From Flavobacteriales bacterium TMED191 (GTDB lineage: Bacteria > Bacteroidota > Bacteroidia > Flavobacteriales > TMED113), in the NCBI GenBank assembly GCA_002171975.2, contig NHIO02000022.1, forward strand, positions 9,500 to 56,775: a DNA stretch of 47,276 nt, read 5' to 3'. The translations under genes were made by a program, and so were the position numbers. The notes under the pieces were generated by a model. It ran no database searches. It saw only the letters and a list, made by a program, of their open reading frames with translations, and was not told the DNA's origin. Positions 17,438 to 27,594 of the stretch are shown piece by piece (the stretch's first letter is position 1; each line of letters begins with the position of its first letter).

Positions 17438-18415
17438 CTACCTACTACTTAAGCCCTCTATTGCGGGGATATATGAAGGATTAATCATTAGACAATTCTT
17501 CCAGTCCGATTGAGCCTGCTTATAATCGCCATTCAAAGTATATGCATAAGCTCGTGCATGATATGCAATTAAAAAAGAATTGTCAATCGAAATTGCAGAA
17601 GAAAAATGATTAATTGCTTGAGGGTAATTATTTAATTCAAGTTCGCAAAATCCCATATTATAGTATGTCTGCATAGAATTTGGGTTTAACTTAATTCCTT
17701 TATTATACAAATCCAATGCTAAACTGAATTGAGACATGTTTTGCTTATGTTTACCAAAGTTGTAATAAACTTGAGAATCACTAGGATATCTAGCAATAAT
17801 TTCTTTGAAGTATTTTTCAGATAATTCGCTATCGAAAAATCTATTGGTACTTGTAGTGTCACTATAAATTAAAGATGTTAAATATAACACCTCCTTATCT
17901 ACTGTATCTTCCTCTAAAAGATTGTTCAACAACCTAAGAGCTAAGTCATATTCTTTCATTTCTTTTAAATAAACAATAATTGAAGTAGATACAATACCAT
18001 TTTGTAACTGAGCTAATGTATCAATCATTGACCTACAGCTCGTGTCTCTTACAGCGCATAACAAATTAGTCAATTTGATACGACATTCTATTTTATTTGG
18101 ATCAACACTAAGACAGCGTTCCCATGATTTTTTTGAAATTCTTGTTTCATTGAGCTCAAAATAAATATCTCCTTTAATCAGTAAAACATTTATATCATTC
18201 TTAAAAACACTATAGGCTTGATCAATATCTGATTTTGCTGATTGTATATTATTATTATCTAAGTAAAATTTGGCTCGTTGACTTAATACTTTAAAATCTG
18301 ATGAGTCTTTTTGAATTAAAAAAGAAAGAGAATCTAAGTAAGTGAGATTTGATGTGCTATTAGGCGAATTACATTGAGAAAATATAACTAAAAAAAAAAT
18401 GATAATTAGCCGCAT
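17438..18415 (-). CDS. TPR-repeat lipoprotein
   Basis: A 325-residue protein with a lipoprotein signal ending at Cys15 (IFSQC) and several tetratricopeptide repeats. The clearest are near the C-terminus: SQVYYNFGKHKQNMSQFSLA, then MQTYYNMGFCELELNNYPQA and FLIAYHARAYAYTLNGDYKQ, each with the small/large TPR residue pattern. Such proteins are scaffolds on the periplasmic face of the membrane; no partner is evident. It begins 6 bases after recA, so it is the last gene of the bcp-recA-TPR unit. Confidence 0.85.
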   Translation of the reverse strand: MRLIIIFFLVIFSQCNSPNSTSNLTYLDSLSFLIQKDSSDFKVLSQRAKFYLDNNNIQSAKSDIDQAYSVFKNDINVLLIKGDIYFELNETRISKKSWERCLSVDPNKIECRIKLTNLLCAVRDTSCRSMIDTLAQLQNGIVSTSIIVYLKEMKEYDLALRLLNNLLEEDTVDKEVLYLTSLIYSDTTSTNRFFDSELSEKYFKEIIARYPSDSQVYYNFGKHKQNMSQFSLALDLYNKGIKLNPNSMQTYYNMGFCELELNNYPQAINHFSSAISIDNSFLIAYHARAYAYTLNGDYKQAQSDWKNCLMINPSYIPAIEGLSSR

Positions 18416-18421
18416 GTTAGT

Positions 18422-19414
18422 CTAGTCAAATTTTGATTTAATTTTTTCCTCTAATTCATTACATAATTCTGGATTATCTTTTAATAATTTTCTAACGGAC
18501 TCTCTTCCCTGACCAAGTTTAGAACCATTATAACTAAACCAAGATCCACTTTTGTCAATTATACCATATTCGACCCCTAAATCAATCATTTCACCTGTTT
18601 TTGAAATTCCTTCACCATACATAATATCAAATTGAGCATTTCTAAAAGGGGGAGCAACTTTGTTCTTAACAATTTTTACTCTTGTCCTATTTCCAATAGT
18701 AATATCACCATCTTTGATTTGAGTACTTCTTCTAATGTCAATCCTTACAGATGAGTAAAATTTCAGAGCATTACCACCTGTAGTTGTCTCAGGATTACCA
18801 AACATAACACCAATTTTTTCTCTTAATTGATTTATAAAAACACAAATGCAACCTGACTTGCTAATAGTCCCAGTCATTTTTCGAAGAGCTTGAGACATTA
18901 AACGAGCTTGTAAACCTAATTTAGATTCACCCATTTCCCCTTCAATTTCACTTTTTGGAGTTAAAGCAGCAACTGAATCAATGACTAATATATCTATTGC
19001 AGCAGATCTAATTAAATTATCTGCAATTTCAAGAGCTTGCTCTCCACAATCAGGTTGGGATATTAGTAAATTATCAATATCAACACCCAGTTTTTGAGCA
19101 TAGAAACGATCAAATGCATGTTCTGCATCAATAAAAGCGGCTATTCCACCTTTCTTTTGTGTTTCTGCAATTGCATGAAGAGTTAAAGTTGTCTTTCCAG
19201 ACGATTCTGGACCATATATTTCAACAACACGACCTTTTGGTAATCCTCCAACTCCAAGAGCCAAATCTATACCTATTGAACCAGTAGATATAGCCTCTAC
19301 ATCTATAATGGGAGCATCACCTAACTTCATTATGGTTCCTTTACCATAAGTCTTATCAATTTTTTCCATTGTTAAAGCTAAAGCTTTCTTTTTTGCATCT
19401 AATTCTTTACTCAT
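18422..19414 (-). CDS. recA: Recombinase RecA
   Basis: A 330-residue DNA strand-exchange ATPase for recombination and repair. Walker [10 protein letters not shown] is at 68-76, Walker [12 protein letters not shown] at about 145-155, the L2 loop region [16 protein letters not shown] further on, and the [15 protein letters not shown] block near the end of the core. The C-terminal tail is short. Its start overlaps the end of bcp by 8 bases, which points to translational coupling. No LexA-type operator was recognised upstream, and the gene appears to be transcribed from a promoter ahead of bcp. Confidence 0.98.
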   Translation of the reverse strand: MSKELDAKKKALALTMEKIDKTYGKGTIMKLGDAPIIDVEAISTGSIGIDLALGVGGLPKGRVVEIYGPESSGKTTLTLHAIAETQKKGGIAAFIDAEHAFDRFYAQKLGVDIDNLLISQPDCGEQALEIADNLIRSAAIDILVIDSVAALTPKSEIEGEMGESKLGLQARLMSQALRKMTGTISKSGCICVFINQLREKIGVMFGNPETTTGGNALKFYSSVRIDIRRSTQIKDGDITIGNRTRVKIVKNKVAPPFRNAQFDIMYGEGISKTGEMIDLGVEYGIIDKSGSWFSYNGSKLGQGRESVRKLLKDNPELCNELEEKIKSKFD

Positions 19415-19883
19415 AACTATTGTTTTTGTAGGATTCTAATATTTGTTCAGCATGATTTTTAGTATTTACTTTTGTAAAAACTTTTTCAATTATTTGATTT
19501 TCGTTAATTATAAATGTAGTTCTATGAACACCATCATATTCTTTTCCCATAAATTTTTTCTTGCCATACACTCCATATTGTAAACATATGCTCTTGTCTT
19601 CGTCAGCAATCAAATCAAAAGCCAAATTAAATTTATTAATAAAATTAATATGCGACTTCGCACTATCAGGACTAATTCCTAAAACATCAAATCCTTGCTT
19701 TATTAATTCAGTGTAATTTTGAGTTAGATTGCACGATTCTGCTGTACAACCAGGCGTATTGTCTTTAGGATAAAAATATAGTATCAGTTTCTTTTTTTTA
19801 AAATCTACTAAAGATATAGAATTAGAATCTTGATTTAAACCAGTGAAATTTGGCGCTTGATCACCTTCTTTTAAATGTGTCAT
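19407..19883 (-). CDS. bcp: Thioredoxin-dependent peroxiredoxin (Bcp/PrxQ)
   Basis: A 158-residue peroxiredoxin reducing peroxides with electrons from thioredoxin. The peroxidatic Cys46 is in [15 protein letters not shown], and Cys51, five residues later, is the resolving cysteine of the PrxQ subgroup. The conserved [16 protein letters not shown] strand is present. It is the first gene of a unit with recA and the TPR lipoprotein. A perfect -7 box (19906-19913) lies 22 bases upstream of the start. Confidence 0.95.
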   Translation of the reverse strand: MTHLKEGDQAPNFTGLNQDSNSISLVDFKKKKLILYFYPKDNTPGCTAESCNLTQNYTELIKQGFDVLGISPDSAKSHINFINKFNLAFDLIADEDKSICLQYGVYGKKKFMGKEYDGVHRTTFIINENQIIEKVFTKVNTKNHAEQILESYKNNSYE

Positions 19884-19905
19884 ATTTATAACATTATAAT
19901 AATAT

Positions 19906-19913
19906 CAAATGTA
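19906..19913 (-). promoter_or_regulatory. -7 promoter box (TACATTTG) for bcp-recA
   Basis: Perfect TAnnTTTG on the minus strand, 22 bases from the bcp ATG, in the 50-base gap after nth. The nearest upstream TTTG (complement of 19939-19942) is 25 bases away, longer than usual for -33. Confidence 0.45.
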
Positions 19914-19933
19914 ATAAATCAATATAGATTTTT

Positions 19934-20569
19934 TTAATCAAAAAGTGTTTTTCTTCCAATAACTTTACAAATGGGACAAACATGTGGATTGTGCTTTCTA
20001 GCTGAGCAATATTCTCTTCCAAAATAAATCATTTGTAGATGTAATCTTCCCCATAATTTTTCTGGAAAAAAGCTTTTACAGTCATTTTCTGTTTGCATAA
20101 CGTTTTTTCCACTACTTATGCCCCACCGATACGACAATCGATGAATATGTGTATCAATTGGAAAAGCTGAAAGACCAAATGCTTGGGTCATTACAACAGA
20201 AGCTGTTTTATGTCCAACACCAGGAAAACTTTCTAGCTCATTAAAAGTTCTTGGAACAACGGAATTATATTCTTTTACTAAAATCTCTGACAACTTACTA
20301 ATTGCTTTTGATTTAGTAGGAGATAAACCACAAGGTTTGATAATAGCTTGAATTTCAGAAACAGATAATTTCATCATATCTGAAGGTGTGTTCGCTAATT
20401 TAAATAAATCAGGTGTTACTTTATTAACTCTTTCATCTGTACACTGCGCTGATAATAATACTGCAATAAGTAATGTATATGGATCATGATGAATAAGAGG
20501 AATATCAGGATTACTATATAAATCATCCAAAGTATCAATTATAAATGACAATTTTGATTTTCCTTTCAT
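19934..20569 (-). CDS. nth: Endonuclease III, DNA glycosylase/AP lyase
   Basis: A 211-residue HhH-GPD glycosylase removing oxidised pyrimidines. The hairpin ESFPGVGHKTA carries catalytic Lys121, and PIDTHIHR carries Asp139; ILLSAQCTDERVN-type residues near 38-49 are typical. The C-terminal iron-sulphur loop is abnormal: only Cys188, Cys198 and Cys201 are present (spacing 9 and 2), whereas E. coli Nth has four cysteines spaced 6, 2 and 5. The 4Fe-4S cluster may therefore be altered or lost. It is followed by bcp after 50 bases. Confidence 0.93.
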   Translation of the reverse strand: MKGKSKLSFIIDTLDDLYSNPDIPLIHHDPYTLLIAVLLSAQCTDERVNKVTPDLFKLANTPSDMMKLSVSEIQAIIKPCGLSPTKSKAISKLSEILVKEYNSVVPRTFNELESFPGVGHKTASVVMTQAFGLSAFPIDTHIHRLSYRWGISSGKNVMQTENDCKSFFPEKLWGRLHLQMIYFGREYCSARKHNPHVCPICKVIGRKTLFD

Positions 20570-20594
20570 AGGTGAATTGAATACAATAAGTTAA

Positions 20595-20774
20595 TCAATT
20601 TAACAAAATAACGTCATCATTAGAGTTAATATAAACAGCCTTAGAGTAGGCAATAATATTACTATTATTACGCTGATTCACTAACAAAGTCATTTCAATT
20701 TTTTTTATTTCTGTATCAAAAAATTCAGTTATTAAAGATTTATTTTTTTTAGTTAAATGAGTAGAATTATCCAT
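20595..20774 (-). CDS. Small hypothetical protein
   Basis: A 59-residue open frame from ATG 20774 (a TTG two codons upstream is less likely). No signal peptide, membrane segment or known motif; mixed charge and many Asn, Ser and Ile residues. It fills most of the gap between nth and the sigma factor on the same strand. Position and orientation suggest a gene, perhaps co-transcribed with the sigma factor, but coding is unproven and no relative is recognised. Confidence 0.4.
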   Translation of the reverse strand: MDNSTHLTKKNKSLITEFFDTEIKKIEMTLLVNQRNNSNIIAYSKAVYINSNDDVILLN

Positions 20775-20832
20775 AGGCAAAAGTTATTTAATAAAATAAA
20801 AACGAAGCATTGATGATAATTATTATAAATAA

Positions 20833-21420
20833 CTAATCAAAAGACATTGCTACACCTTTTTTCTTTATAATCTTTCTAAGATTAATTAATGCATAGCGCA
20901 TTCTTCCAAGAGCAGTATTAATACTAATATTGCAATTATCTGCTATTTCATTATAACTCATATTAGAATAATAACGCATTTTTAAAACTTCTTTTTGCTT
21001 AGATGGCAAATACTTAATTAAACTTCTAATATCTGACATAATTCTACTTTTAATCATTTCATCTTCCTTGCTCATAGAAGAATCCTTGATGACATTAAAG
21101 ATATCAAATTCACTATTTGATCTTACAAATTTAGTTTTCCTAATTTTTCTAAAATAATCAATAGATAGATTATAAGCTATCCTCATAACCCAAGGAACAA
21201 ACTTACCTTCTTCATTATAATTACCTTTCTTCAATGTATTTATTACCTTTAAAAAGGTTTCTTGAAAAATATCCTCTGCTAATGCTCTGTCCTTAACCTT
21301 GGAGATTATAAAGGAAATGATTTTAGACTTGTGACGATTGATTAAAGTGTTTAGTGAATTTTCAGAACCCTGAATATATGAACTAATTAAAAGTTCATCT
21401 TTTACCATATATTTTGACAT
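20833..21420 (-). CDS. RNA polymerase sigma factor, ECF (sigma-70 group 4) family
   Basis: A 195-residue sigma factor with region 2 (LAEDIFQETFLKVINTL, then WVMRIAYNLSIDYFRK) and region 4 (LPSKQKEVLKMRYYSNMSYNEIADNCNISINTALGR as the -35 helix-turn-helix). An acidic linker lies between (SMSKEDEMIKSR). No anti-sigma gene is adjacent, so control may be by another route. A TATATTTG box lies 72 bases upstream. Its regulon cannot be told from sequence; Bacteroidota carry many such factors, and the one near uvrA may be constitutive. Confidence 0.92.
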   Translation of the reverse strand: MSKYMVKDELLISSYIQGSENSLNTLINRHKSKIISFIISKVKDRALAEDIFQETFLKVINTLKKGNYNEEGKFVPWVMRIAYNLSIDYFRKIRKTKFVRSNSEFDIFNVIKDSSMSKEDEMIKSRIMSDIRSLIKYLPSKQKEVLKMRYYSNMSYNEIADNCNISINTALGRMRYALINLRKIIKKKGVAMSFD

Positions 21421-21492
21421 ATAATTTCTTATTTAGTTAATAAATTTAAATAAGTAGATATGTCTAATAGGCAAAATAATTTAATTATAAAG

Positions 21493-21500
21493 CAAATATA
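21493..21500 (-). promoter_or_regulatory. -7 promoter box (TATATTTG) for the sigma factor
   Basis: Perfect TAnnTTTG on the minus strand in the 147-base gap upstream of the sigma-factor gene, 72 bases from its ATG, so the leader would be longer than for other genes here. No good -33 element is seen. Confidence 0.35.
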
Positions 21501-21553
21501 CAAAATTTATTTTTTATAATATAGATGGTTCTTATTTACACAAATATTTTTAA

Positions 21554-21561
21554 TAAATTTG
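21554..21561 (+). promoter_or_regulatory. -7 promoter box (TAAATTTG) abutting the small membrane gene
   Basis: Perfect TAnnTTTG ending 6 bases before ATG 21568. If used, the transcript would be almost leaderless. Confidence 0.35.
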
Positions 21562-21567
21562 ACTTAT

Positions 21568-21816
21568 ATGATTTCAAAACTTTTAATAACTGGAAACTGT
21601 ATTTTAATTGTTGCAATTATTGCTAATATTTTTGCGAAATTTATTAACGTAACCACGTGGTATGATTTTTATAATCAAATGATAGACATTGGAGTAAAAA
21701 ACTCAACAAACACATTACAAGTATTTGATTTTTTATGGTTATTTTTAGTATACCCAATAATTCTTAGTGCTGGCTTTTTAATTGGGGAAAAATTATATTG
21801 TTTCATGACATCATAA
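21568..21816 (+). CDS. Small two-helix membrane protein
   Basis: An 82-residue protein starting at ATG 21568; a TTG three codons upstream falls inside the promoter box and is less likely. Two hydrophobic helices are visible (about 5-27 and 54-74), the second being [20 protein letters not shown]. No function recognised. It ends 2 bases before the uvrA ATG, so it probably forms a unit with the UvrA-type gene. Confidence 0.65.
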   Translation: MISKLLITGNCILIVAIIANIFAKFINVTTWYDFYNQMIDIGVKNSTNTLQVFDFLWLFLVYPIILSAGFLIGEKLYCFMTS

Positions 21817-21818
21817 AA

Positions 21819-24551
21819 ATGAACAAGAAGGATAAAATTATCATTAAGGGTGCGCGACTAAATAATCTAAAAAATATATCAGTTTCTATCCCAAAGAATA
21901 AACTTATTGTAGTTACAGGTTTATCCGGATCTGGAAAGTCGTCATTTGCATATGACACTATATATGCAGAAGCACAAAGAAGATACATAGAAAGTCTATC
22001 ATCATACGCAAGACAATTTTTAAATAATCATCAAAAACCTGAGTTTGACACAATTAAGGGCTTATCACCTGCTATAGCTTTAGAGCATAAGACAAGTACA
22101 AATAATCCAAGATCTACAGTGGGAACGTCAACAGAAATTTATCATTATTTGACTCTTTTATTCGAAAGACTAGGAAGAGTAATATCGCCAGCTAGTAAAC
22201 AAGAAGTAAAACCAATTCAATTCGAGGACTTTAAACAATTTATATTTAAACAAAAAACTAATACTAAATTTATTATATCCAGTCCTATTCCTGTTAGGAA
22301 AATTGCTTATTTAAAAGAAGAAGGTTACTCTCAAATGATATTAAATAAAAAAATCATTGAACTTAATGAAACTTCTGAGGATATAAATAATGTCAATTTA
22401 GTGATTGATAAATTGATTGTTGAAAAAATTGATGATTTCGAATTTATATTAAAAGAGGCATTTAATAAAGCTATGAACATAGGTAATGGTTACTTATTTG
22501 TGTACAACCAAGATTTAGAATTATTGAAATCATTTAATGACAAAATGATTGAAGACAATATACAATTTGAATCCCCAAGTCAAGAATTATTTAACTTCAA
22601 TAATCCTTATGGAGCATGTACAAATTGTAATGGCCATGGCGATGTAATGGATATTGATATTGACAAAGTAATACCAGATAAACAAAAAAGCTTATATGAC
22701 AATGCTATACACCCATGGATTAGTAGTGGAATGGGCAAATGGAAAAATACTCTTATTGAAAATTTGAAAAAATATAACTTTCCTATCTACAAAAAATACA
22801 AAGAACTTTCCTTAAAAGAAAAAAAAATTATATGGGATGGAAATAAGGATATACAAGGAATATCAGATTTTTTCAATTTTTTAAAGCGAAAATCTTATAA
22901 GATTCAATATCGTGTCATGCTTTCTAAATACAGAGGACTATCTAGTTGTAAACAATGTAAAGGAAGTCGATTAAATATTGCAACACAATATATATATGTA
23001 AACAATAAAAATATTCATCATTTAGTAAATCTGCCAATTAAAGAATTATTGAAATTTATCAAAAAAATTAATGTCAATAATCATGATGGAAAAATTATAA
23101 CGAAAATAAAAGAAGAAATTACTAAAAGATCTGAATCATTGATTAGATTAGGTCTAGGTTATTTAACATTGAATCGAAAATCCAGTTCACTTTCAGGCGG
23201 AGAAAGTCAGAGAATAAATATTGCCAAATCTATTGGAAGTGTATTAGTTGGATCAATATATGTATTAGATGAGCCTAGTCTAGGTCTACACTCACGAGAC
23301 ACAAAAAATCTACTACATACACTAAGAGAATTAAAAGATTTAGGTAATACATTAATAGTCGTCGAACATGATAAGGATATTATTCAAGCAGCTGATTATA
23401 TTATAGATATCGGTCCACTTGCTGGATCTAAGGGTGGGAATATTATGTATGCAGGACCTTTTCATTCAAAAAAAAGTAATAGTATAACTTTACAATATAT
23501 AAATCGTGAAAAACAAATTACAAGATTTTCTAATCAAAGGAAACCTGTAAATTTTATAAAAATAAATGGTATTAAAAAAAATAATTTAAAAAATATAAAT
23601 GTAGAAATACCAACTAAATTATTTACAGCCATTACAGGAGTCAGTGGCTCTGGAAAAAGCACACTAATTAAAGATATTTTTTTACCTGCAGTTAAACGAA
23701 AATTAAAAGACTTTTCATATGCAAAACCAGAATGTAATTCAATTGAAATGGCGCTATATGAAGATATTGAAGAAATAAACTATGTTGATCAAAATTCAAT
23801 TAAAAAATCCTCTAAATCCACCGCTATAACATATATTAACTCATATGATAGTATACGATTATTATTTGCTTCGCAATCAAAATCAAAACTATTTAATTTT
23901 AGTGCAAAGCATTTTTCATTTAATGTAGATGGTGGACGTTGTAACAATTGTAAGGGACAAGGCTATGTGAACATTGAAATGCAATTTTTAGCTGATATTA
24001 AAATTAATTGTGAAGTTTGTAATGGCACAAGGTTCCAAGAAGATATACTAAAAGTTAAATTTTGCAACAAAAATATTAATCAATTATTAAATTTAACTAT
24101 TGATGAAGGCTATGATTTTTTCAATCAAAATCAACAAACAACAATTGCTAAAAAAATGCAACCTTTAATAGAAGTGGGTTTAGGTTACTTAAAAATGGGA
24201 CAAGCTATTAATTCGATGAGTTCTGGAGAACTACAAAGACTAAAACTAGGACATTTCTTGTCTAAACAAAACAAAAAATCCATTTTAATTTTCGATGAAC
24301 CATCAAAGGGATTACATTTTCATGATATCAATATTTTAATTAAAGCACTTGATAAATTAGTTGATAATGGAAACACTGTAATTGTTGTTGAACATAACCT
24401 AGATATTATTAAAAATGTTGACTGGATCATTGACATGGGGCCAGAAGCAGGTGACAAAGGAGGTCAAGTTATTTTTAATGGTACTCCGAAAAATTTAATC
24501 AAAAAAAACTCTCATACTGGAATGGCATTAAAAAAAGAAATCAATCATTGA
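21819..24551 (+). CDS. uvrA: UvrA-type excinuclease ABC ATPase
   Basis: A 910-residue twin-ABC ATPase; ATG 21819 is preferred over the upstream TTG because homologues begin just before [12 protein letters not shown]. Walker A motifs are GLSGSGKSS (near 33-41) and GVSGSGKST. Two zinc modules show paired CxxC (CTNCNGHG with [16 protein letters not shown] with CEVCNGTR). The first signature is LSGGESQR, but the second is MSSGELQR, not the canonical LSGGE. UvrA loads UvrB at bulky DNA lesions. It could be the main UvrA or the UvrA-like paralogue of Bacteroidota. Its last 11 bases overlap the convergent ABC exporter. Confidence 0.9.
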   Translation: MNKKDKIIIKGARLNNLKNISVSIPKNKLIVVTGLSGSGKSSFAYDTIYAEAQRRYIESLSSYARQFLNNHQKPEFDTIKGLSPAIALEHKTSTNNPRSTVGTSTEIYHYLTLLFERLGRVISPASKQEVKPIQFEDFKQFIFKQKTNTKFIISSPIPVRKIAYLKEEGYSQMILNKKIIELNETSEDINNVNLVIDKLIVEKIDDFEFILKEAFNKAMNIGNGYLFVYNQDLELLKSFNDKMIEDNIQFESPSQELFNFNNPYGACTNCNGHGDVMDIDIDKVIPDKQKSLYDNAIHPWISSGMGKWKNTLIENLKKYNFPIYKKYKELSLKEKKIIWDGNKDIQGISDFFNFLKRKSYKIQYRVMLSKYRGLSSCKQCKGSRLNIATQYIYVNNKNIHHLVNLPIKELLKFIKKINVNNHDGKIITKIKEEITKRSESLIRLGLGYLTLNRKSSSLSGGESQRINIAKSIGSVLVGSIYVLDEPSLGLHSRDTKNLLHTLRELKDLGNTLIVVEHDKDIIQAADYIIDIGPLAGSKGGNIMYAGPFHSKKSNSITLQYINREKQITRFSNQRKPVNFIKINGIKKNNLKNINVEIPTKLFTAITGVSGSGKSTLIKDIFLPAVKRKLKDFSYAKPECNSIEMALYEDIEEINYVDQNSIKKSSKSTAITYINSYDSIRLLFASQSKSKLFNFSAKHFSFNVDGGRCNNCKGQGYVNIEMQFLADIKINCEVCNGTRFQEDILKVKFCNKNINQLLNLTIDEGYDFFNQNQQTTIAKKMQPLIEVGLGYLKMGQAINSMSSGELQRLKLGHFLSKQNKKSILIFDEPSKGLHFHDINILIKALDKLVDNGNTVIVVEHNLDIIKNVDWIIDMGPEAGDKGGQVIFNGTPKNLIKKNSHTGMALKKEINH

Positions 24552-26283
24552 TAAATTGCTGATAATAATAATTGGCATATTTACCATTTATCTTCATTAA
24601 TTCATCATGACTACCTGACTCTATTATATAGCCTTTTTCTAAAACAATTATTTTATCAACATGTTGAATTGTTGACAATCTATGAGCAATAATAACAGAT
24701 GTTCTATTATGTGTAAGAGTTTTAATTGATTTTTGAATCAAAGATTCTGTGATAGGATCCAAAGAGGAGGTTGCTTCATCTAAGATAAGATATGATGGAT
24801 TTAAAAGGTAAGTTCTTAGAAAAGAAATTAATTGTTTTTCTCCTTCTGACAGTCCAGCACCTCTTTCACCAATTATATAATCATATTTTTTGGGAAATTT
24901 ATTTATAAATTCTTTTAAACCTATTTTTTTAACCGCATCATAAACCTCTTTATTTGAAATATTATTAAAAAATTTAATATTGTTCATTAAAGTATCTGCT
25001 AAAAAAAAAGTGTCTTGTAACACCACACCAATATTATTTCTTAATACTGAAACTGGGATTTCATTTATATTATTATTATTTATAGATATAACACCTTCGT
25101 CAATTTCATACCATTTCATAATAAGATTAATAATTGTTGTTTTTCCTGAACCAGTAGGTCCAATAATCGCCAGTGTTTTATTAGTGTCAATTGAAAAACT
25201 AATTTTATTAAGTACGTCCTCCCCTTTTTTATAAGAAAAAACTACATTATTAAAACTAATACTACTTGAAGGAATTCTTTTAGGAGATGATGATGAATTA
25301 TTAAAAATAACTTGATTTGGCAATTCAATCACTTCAAAAACTCTAGCTGCTGCTATAACACCCATTTGCAAAACATTAAATCTATCTGCAATGGCTCTTA
25401 AGGGTCTAAATAACATGTTAACAAATAATATAAATGCAATAATTTCACCAACGGTAACTGTACCTTCAGACAGTATATTTAAAGCTCCATACCAAACTAT
25501 AAGTCCCATGGCAATTGCAGAACAAACATCTACAATTGGTAAAAAAATTGAAAAATATAAAACTGTTTTTACATGTGAATCTCGGTGCTTAATATTCAAA
25601 GACTTAAACTTTTTAAAAGTTTCACTCTCTTGAGAAAAAACTTGAACAATAGACATGCCAACAAGATGCTCATATACAAATACATTAATCTTAGAAAGAT
25701 ATTTTCTTACATCAATAAAAGCATATTTCATATAATTCTGAAAAAGAATTGTGGCTATAATTAAAAAAGGAAAACATATTAGACTTATTAATGTTAACCG
25801 CCAGCTAATGAAGAACATAAAAGAAAGCACCAATAGCATTTTAAAAATGTCCCCAAAAATAACCAAAAGACCCTGTGAGAAAACCGCAGATATAGCTTCC
25901 ATATCAGACACCACTCTTGTTATAAGCTGTCCTGTTGGAGAGGTGTCAAAATATCTTACAGGTAATTTAATTATTTTAGAAAACGCCTGTAATCTTAACT
26001 CCTTAATAATTGTTTGTGCTATATAATTTGAACGATAAATAAATATAAATTGAAGAAAAGCCTCAACCAATATACATAAGAAAATGACAATTACTATTTT
26101 TAAAAAACCTTGTGAATTATTATATACAATATAATTGTCAAATGCATGCTGAATTAATATAGGTCGAAGAGTTGATATTATACCAAATAAAACAGACACA
26201 AAAATAGTAAACACAAACAGTGTTTTATAAGGTTTTACGTAATGAATAAGCTTAAATAATAATTTTAAATCAAATGATTTCAA
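24541..26283 (-). CDS. ABC exporter, MsbA-like half-transporter
   Basis: A 580-residue fusion of a six-helix membrane domain (about 20-300) and an ATPase domain. Walker A is GPTGSGKTT, the signature is LSEGEKQLISFLR (a variant of LSGGQ), Walker B is YLILDEATSSLD and the H-loop is IIAHRLST. It functions as a dimer; lipid or drug export is likely, substrate unknown. The start is a TTG at 26283: the frame is open only ten codons further upstream and holds no ATG, and the overlap with truA (14 bases) suggests coupling. The 3' end overlaps uvrA by 11 bases. Confidence 0.92.
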   Translation of the reverse strand: MKSFDLKLLFKLIHYVKPYKTLFVFTIFVSVLFGIISTLRPILIQHAFDNYIVYNNSQGFLKIVIVIFLCILVEAFLQFIFIYRSNYIAQTIIKELRLQAFSKIIKLPVRYFDTSPTGQLITRVVSDMEAISAVFSQGLLVIFGDIFKMLLVLSFMFFISWRLTLISLICFPFLIIATILFQNYMKYAFIDVRKYLSKINVFVYEHLVGMSIVQVFSQESETFKKFKSLNIKHRDSHVKTVLYFSIFLPIVDVCSAIAMGLIVWYGALNILSEGTVTVGEIIAFILFVNMLFRPLRAIADRFNVLQMGVIAAARVFEVIELPNQVIFNNSSSSPKRIPSSSISFNNVVFSYKKGEDVLNKISFSIDTNKTLAIIGPTGSGKTTIINLIMKWYEIDEGVISINNNNINEIPVSVLRNNIGVVLQDTFFLADTLMNNIKFFNNISNKEVYDAVKKIGLKEFINKFPKKYDYIIGERGAGLSEGEKQLISFLRTYLLNPSYLILDEATSSLDPITESLIQKSIKTLTHNRTSVIIAHRLSTIQHVDKIIVLEKGYIIESGSHDELMKINGKYANYYYQQFIND

Positions 26284-27028
26284 GAGAGAAATTTTTTGGA
26301 TATCTGATATTTACTAAATAGAGACCTTGTGCAGGCACAGATATACCTGCTTGTTTTCGATCACCACTTTTTATTATGTCAATAAATTGATTTAAATTAA
26401 TTTTTTCAAGTCCTAAGTCAATTAATGTACCAACAATACATCTGACCATATTATATAAATATCTGTCAGATTCAATAGAAAAACTAATTATTTCCTTTTT
26501 TTTATTCCATTCAGCAGATTTAACACAACATATTGTATTTTCCTTATTAGATTTCGAAAATGAACTGAAATTATTTTCACCTATTAAAATTGAGGATGCT
26601 TGATTCATAATATCTAAATTTAGCCTCTTAAAAAAAAAATATGCTCTATTGATCAAAAAAGGGTTTTTTTCTGTACAAATTAAATATTCATAACTTCTAG
26701 AAACCGCAGAAAATCGTGCATGAAAATTTTTTGAAATGGGCTTAATATAATGAATTACAATTTTATCTGACAAAAACCTATTCAATTTATAAGTTAATTC
26801 AGTGATGTTGAATAACTCATTAAAATCAAAATGTGCAAAAAAATTGGATGCATGGACACCTGCGTCAGTTCTTCCAACTCCAACTATGAGTTCAATATTT
26901 TGGTTTAGAAGTATTTTTAAGCCACTCATTATATCACCTTGTATAGTTCTTGAATTTTCTTGAATTTGCCAACCTCCATAATTGGTACCAAGATATGAGA
27001 GGTGAATGACATATCTATTTTGATTCAT
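26270..27028 (-). CDS. truA: tRNA pseudouridine(38-40) synthase
   Basis: A 252-residue enzyme converting uridines 38-40 of tRNA anticodon arms to pseudouridine. The catalytic Asp55 is in VGRTDAGVHA; SYLGTNYGGWQ near the start, the FHARFSAVSRSYEYLI block and LYNMVRCIVGTLIDLG are typical. It is the first gene of a two-gene leftward unit with the ABC exporter (14-base overlap). A perfect -7 box (27072-27079) is 43 bases upstream. Normal length. Confidence 0.96.
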   Translation of the reverse strand: MNQNRYVIHLSYLGTNYGGWQIQENSRTIQGDIMSGLKILLNQNIELIVGVGRTDAGVHASNFFAHFDFNELFNITELTYKLNRFLSDKIVIHYIKPISKNFHARFSAVSRSYEYLICTEKNPFLINRAYFFFKRLNLDIMNQASSILIGENNFSSFSKSNKENTICCVKSAEWNKKKEIISFSIESDRYLYNMVRCIVGTLIDLGLEKINLNQFIDIIKSGDRKQAGISVPAQGLYLVNIRYPKNFSLEII

Positions 27029-27071
27029 TTAATGATAATTTTTTTATAAAAATAATGATAAATTAGACAAG

Positions 27072-27079
27072 CAAATATA
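27072..27079 (-). promoter_or_regulatory. -7 promoter box (TATATTTG) for truA
   Basis: Perfect TAnnTTTG on the minus strand in the divergent gap between truA and the phosphoesterase gene, 43 bases from the truA ATG. No -33 TTTG was found at the expected spacing. Confidence 0.4.
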
Positions 27080-27087
27080 AATAGAAA

Positions 27088-27594
27088 ATGAAAAAAATTG
27101 GAATTATTTCAGATACTCATGGGTTTATAAATCAACAAATTATCAATGTTTTCAAAGATTGCGATGAAATTTGGCATGCAGGGGACATTGGTTTTAATGA
27201 TGAAATAGAGAATTTTATTAAAAGAAATCACGTAAAAGCAGTTTATGGAAATATTGACGGACAAAAGATACGTTCTATTTATCCAAAAACAATAAAATTT
27301 AAATGTGAAAACGTCAAGATATTAATGACCCATATTGGAGGATATCCTGGAAAATATAGTCACGAAATTGAGAGCGAAATTCAATTATTTAATCCTGACT
27401 TATATATTTGTGGTCATTCTCATATATTAAAAATAATGTTTGATAAAAAAAATCAACTAATACATATTAATCCAGGATCAGCAGGTAAAGAGGGTTTTCA
27501 TAAAAAAAGAACTGTTGTATTACTAAGAGTTCAAAATTCAAAAATCTTTGATGTCCGTGTAGTTGAACTAGGTCCAAAAACAAAATTAGCGTAG
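27088..27594 (+). CDS. YfcE/MJ0936-type metallophosphoesterase
   Basis: A 168-residue calcineurin-like phosphoesterase of the small YfcE group. Metal motifs are in order: GIISDTHGF (5-13), IWHAGDIG, VYGNIDG, MTHIGGYPG and YICGHSHI, plus the INPGSAGKEG loop. Such enzymes hydrolyse phosphodiesters or cyclic nucleotides in vitro; the natural substrate is unknown. Cytoplasmic. It diverges from truA, and its 3' end overlaps the DUF4293 gene by 9 bases. Confidence 0.92.
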   Translation: MKKIGIISDTHGFINQQIINVFKDCDEIWHAGDIGFNDEIENFIKRNHVKAVYGNIDGQKIRSIYPKTIKFKCENVKILMTHIGGYPGKYSHEIESEIQLFNPDLYICGHSHILKIMFDKKNQLIHINPGSAGKEGFHKKRTVVLLRVQNSKIFDVRVVELGPKTKLA

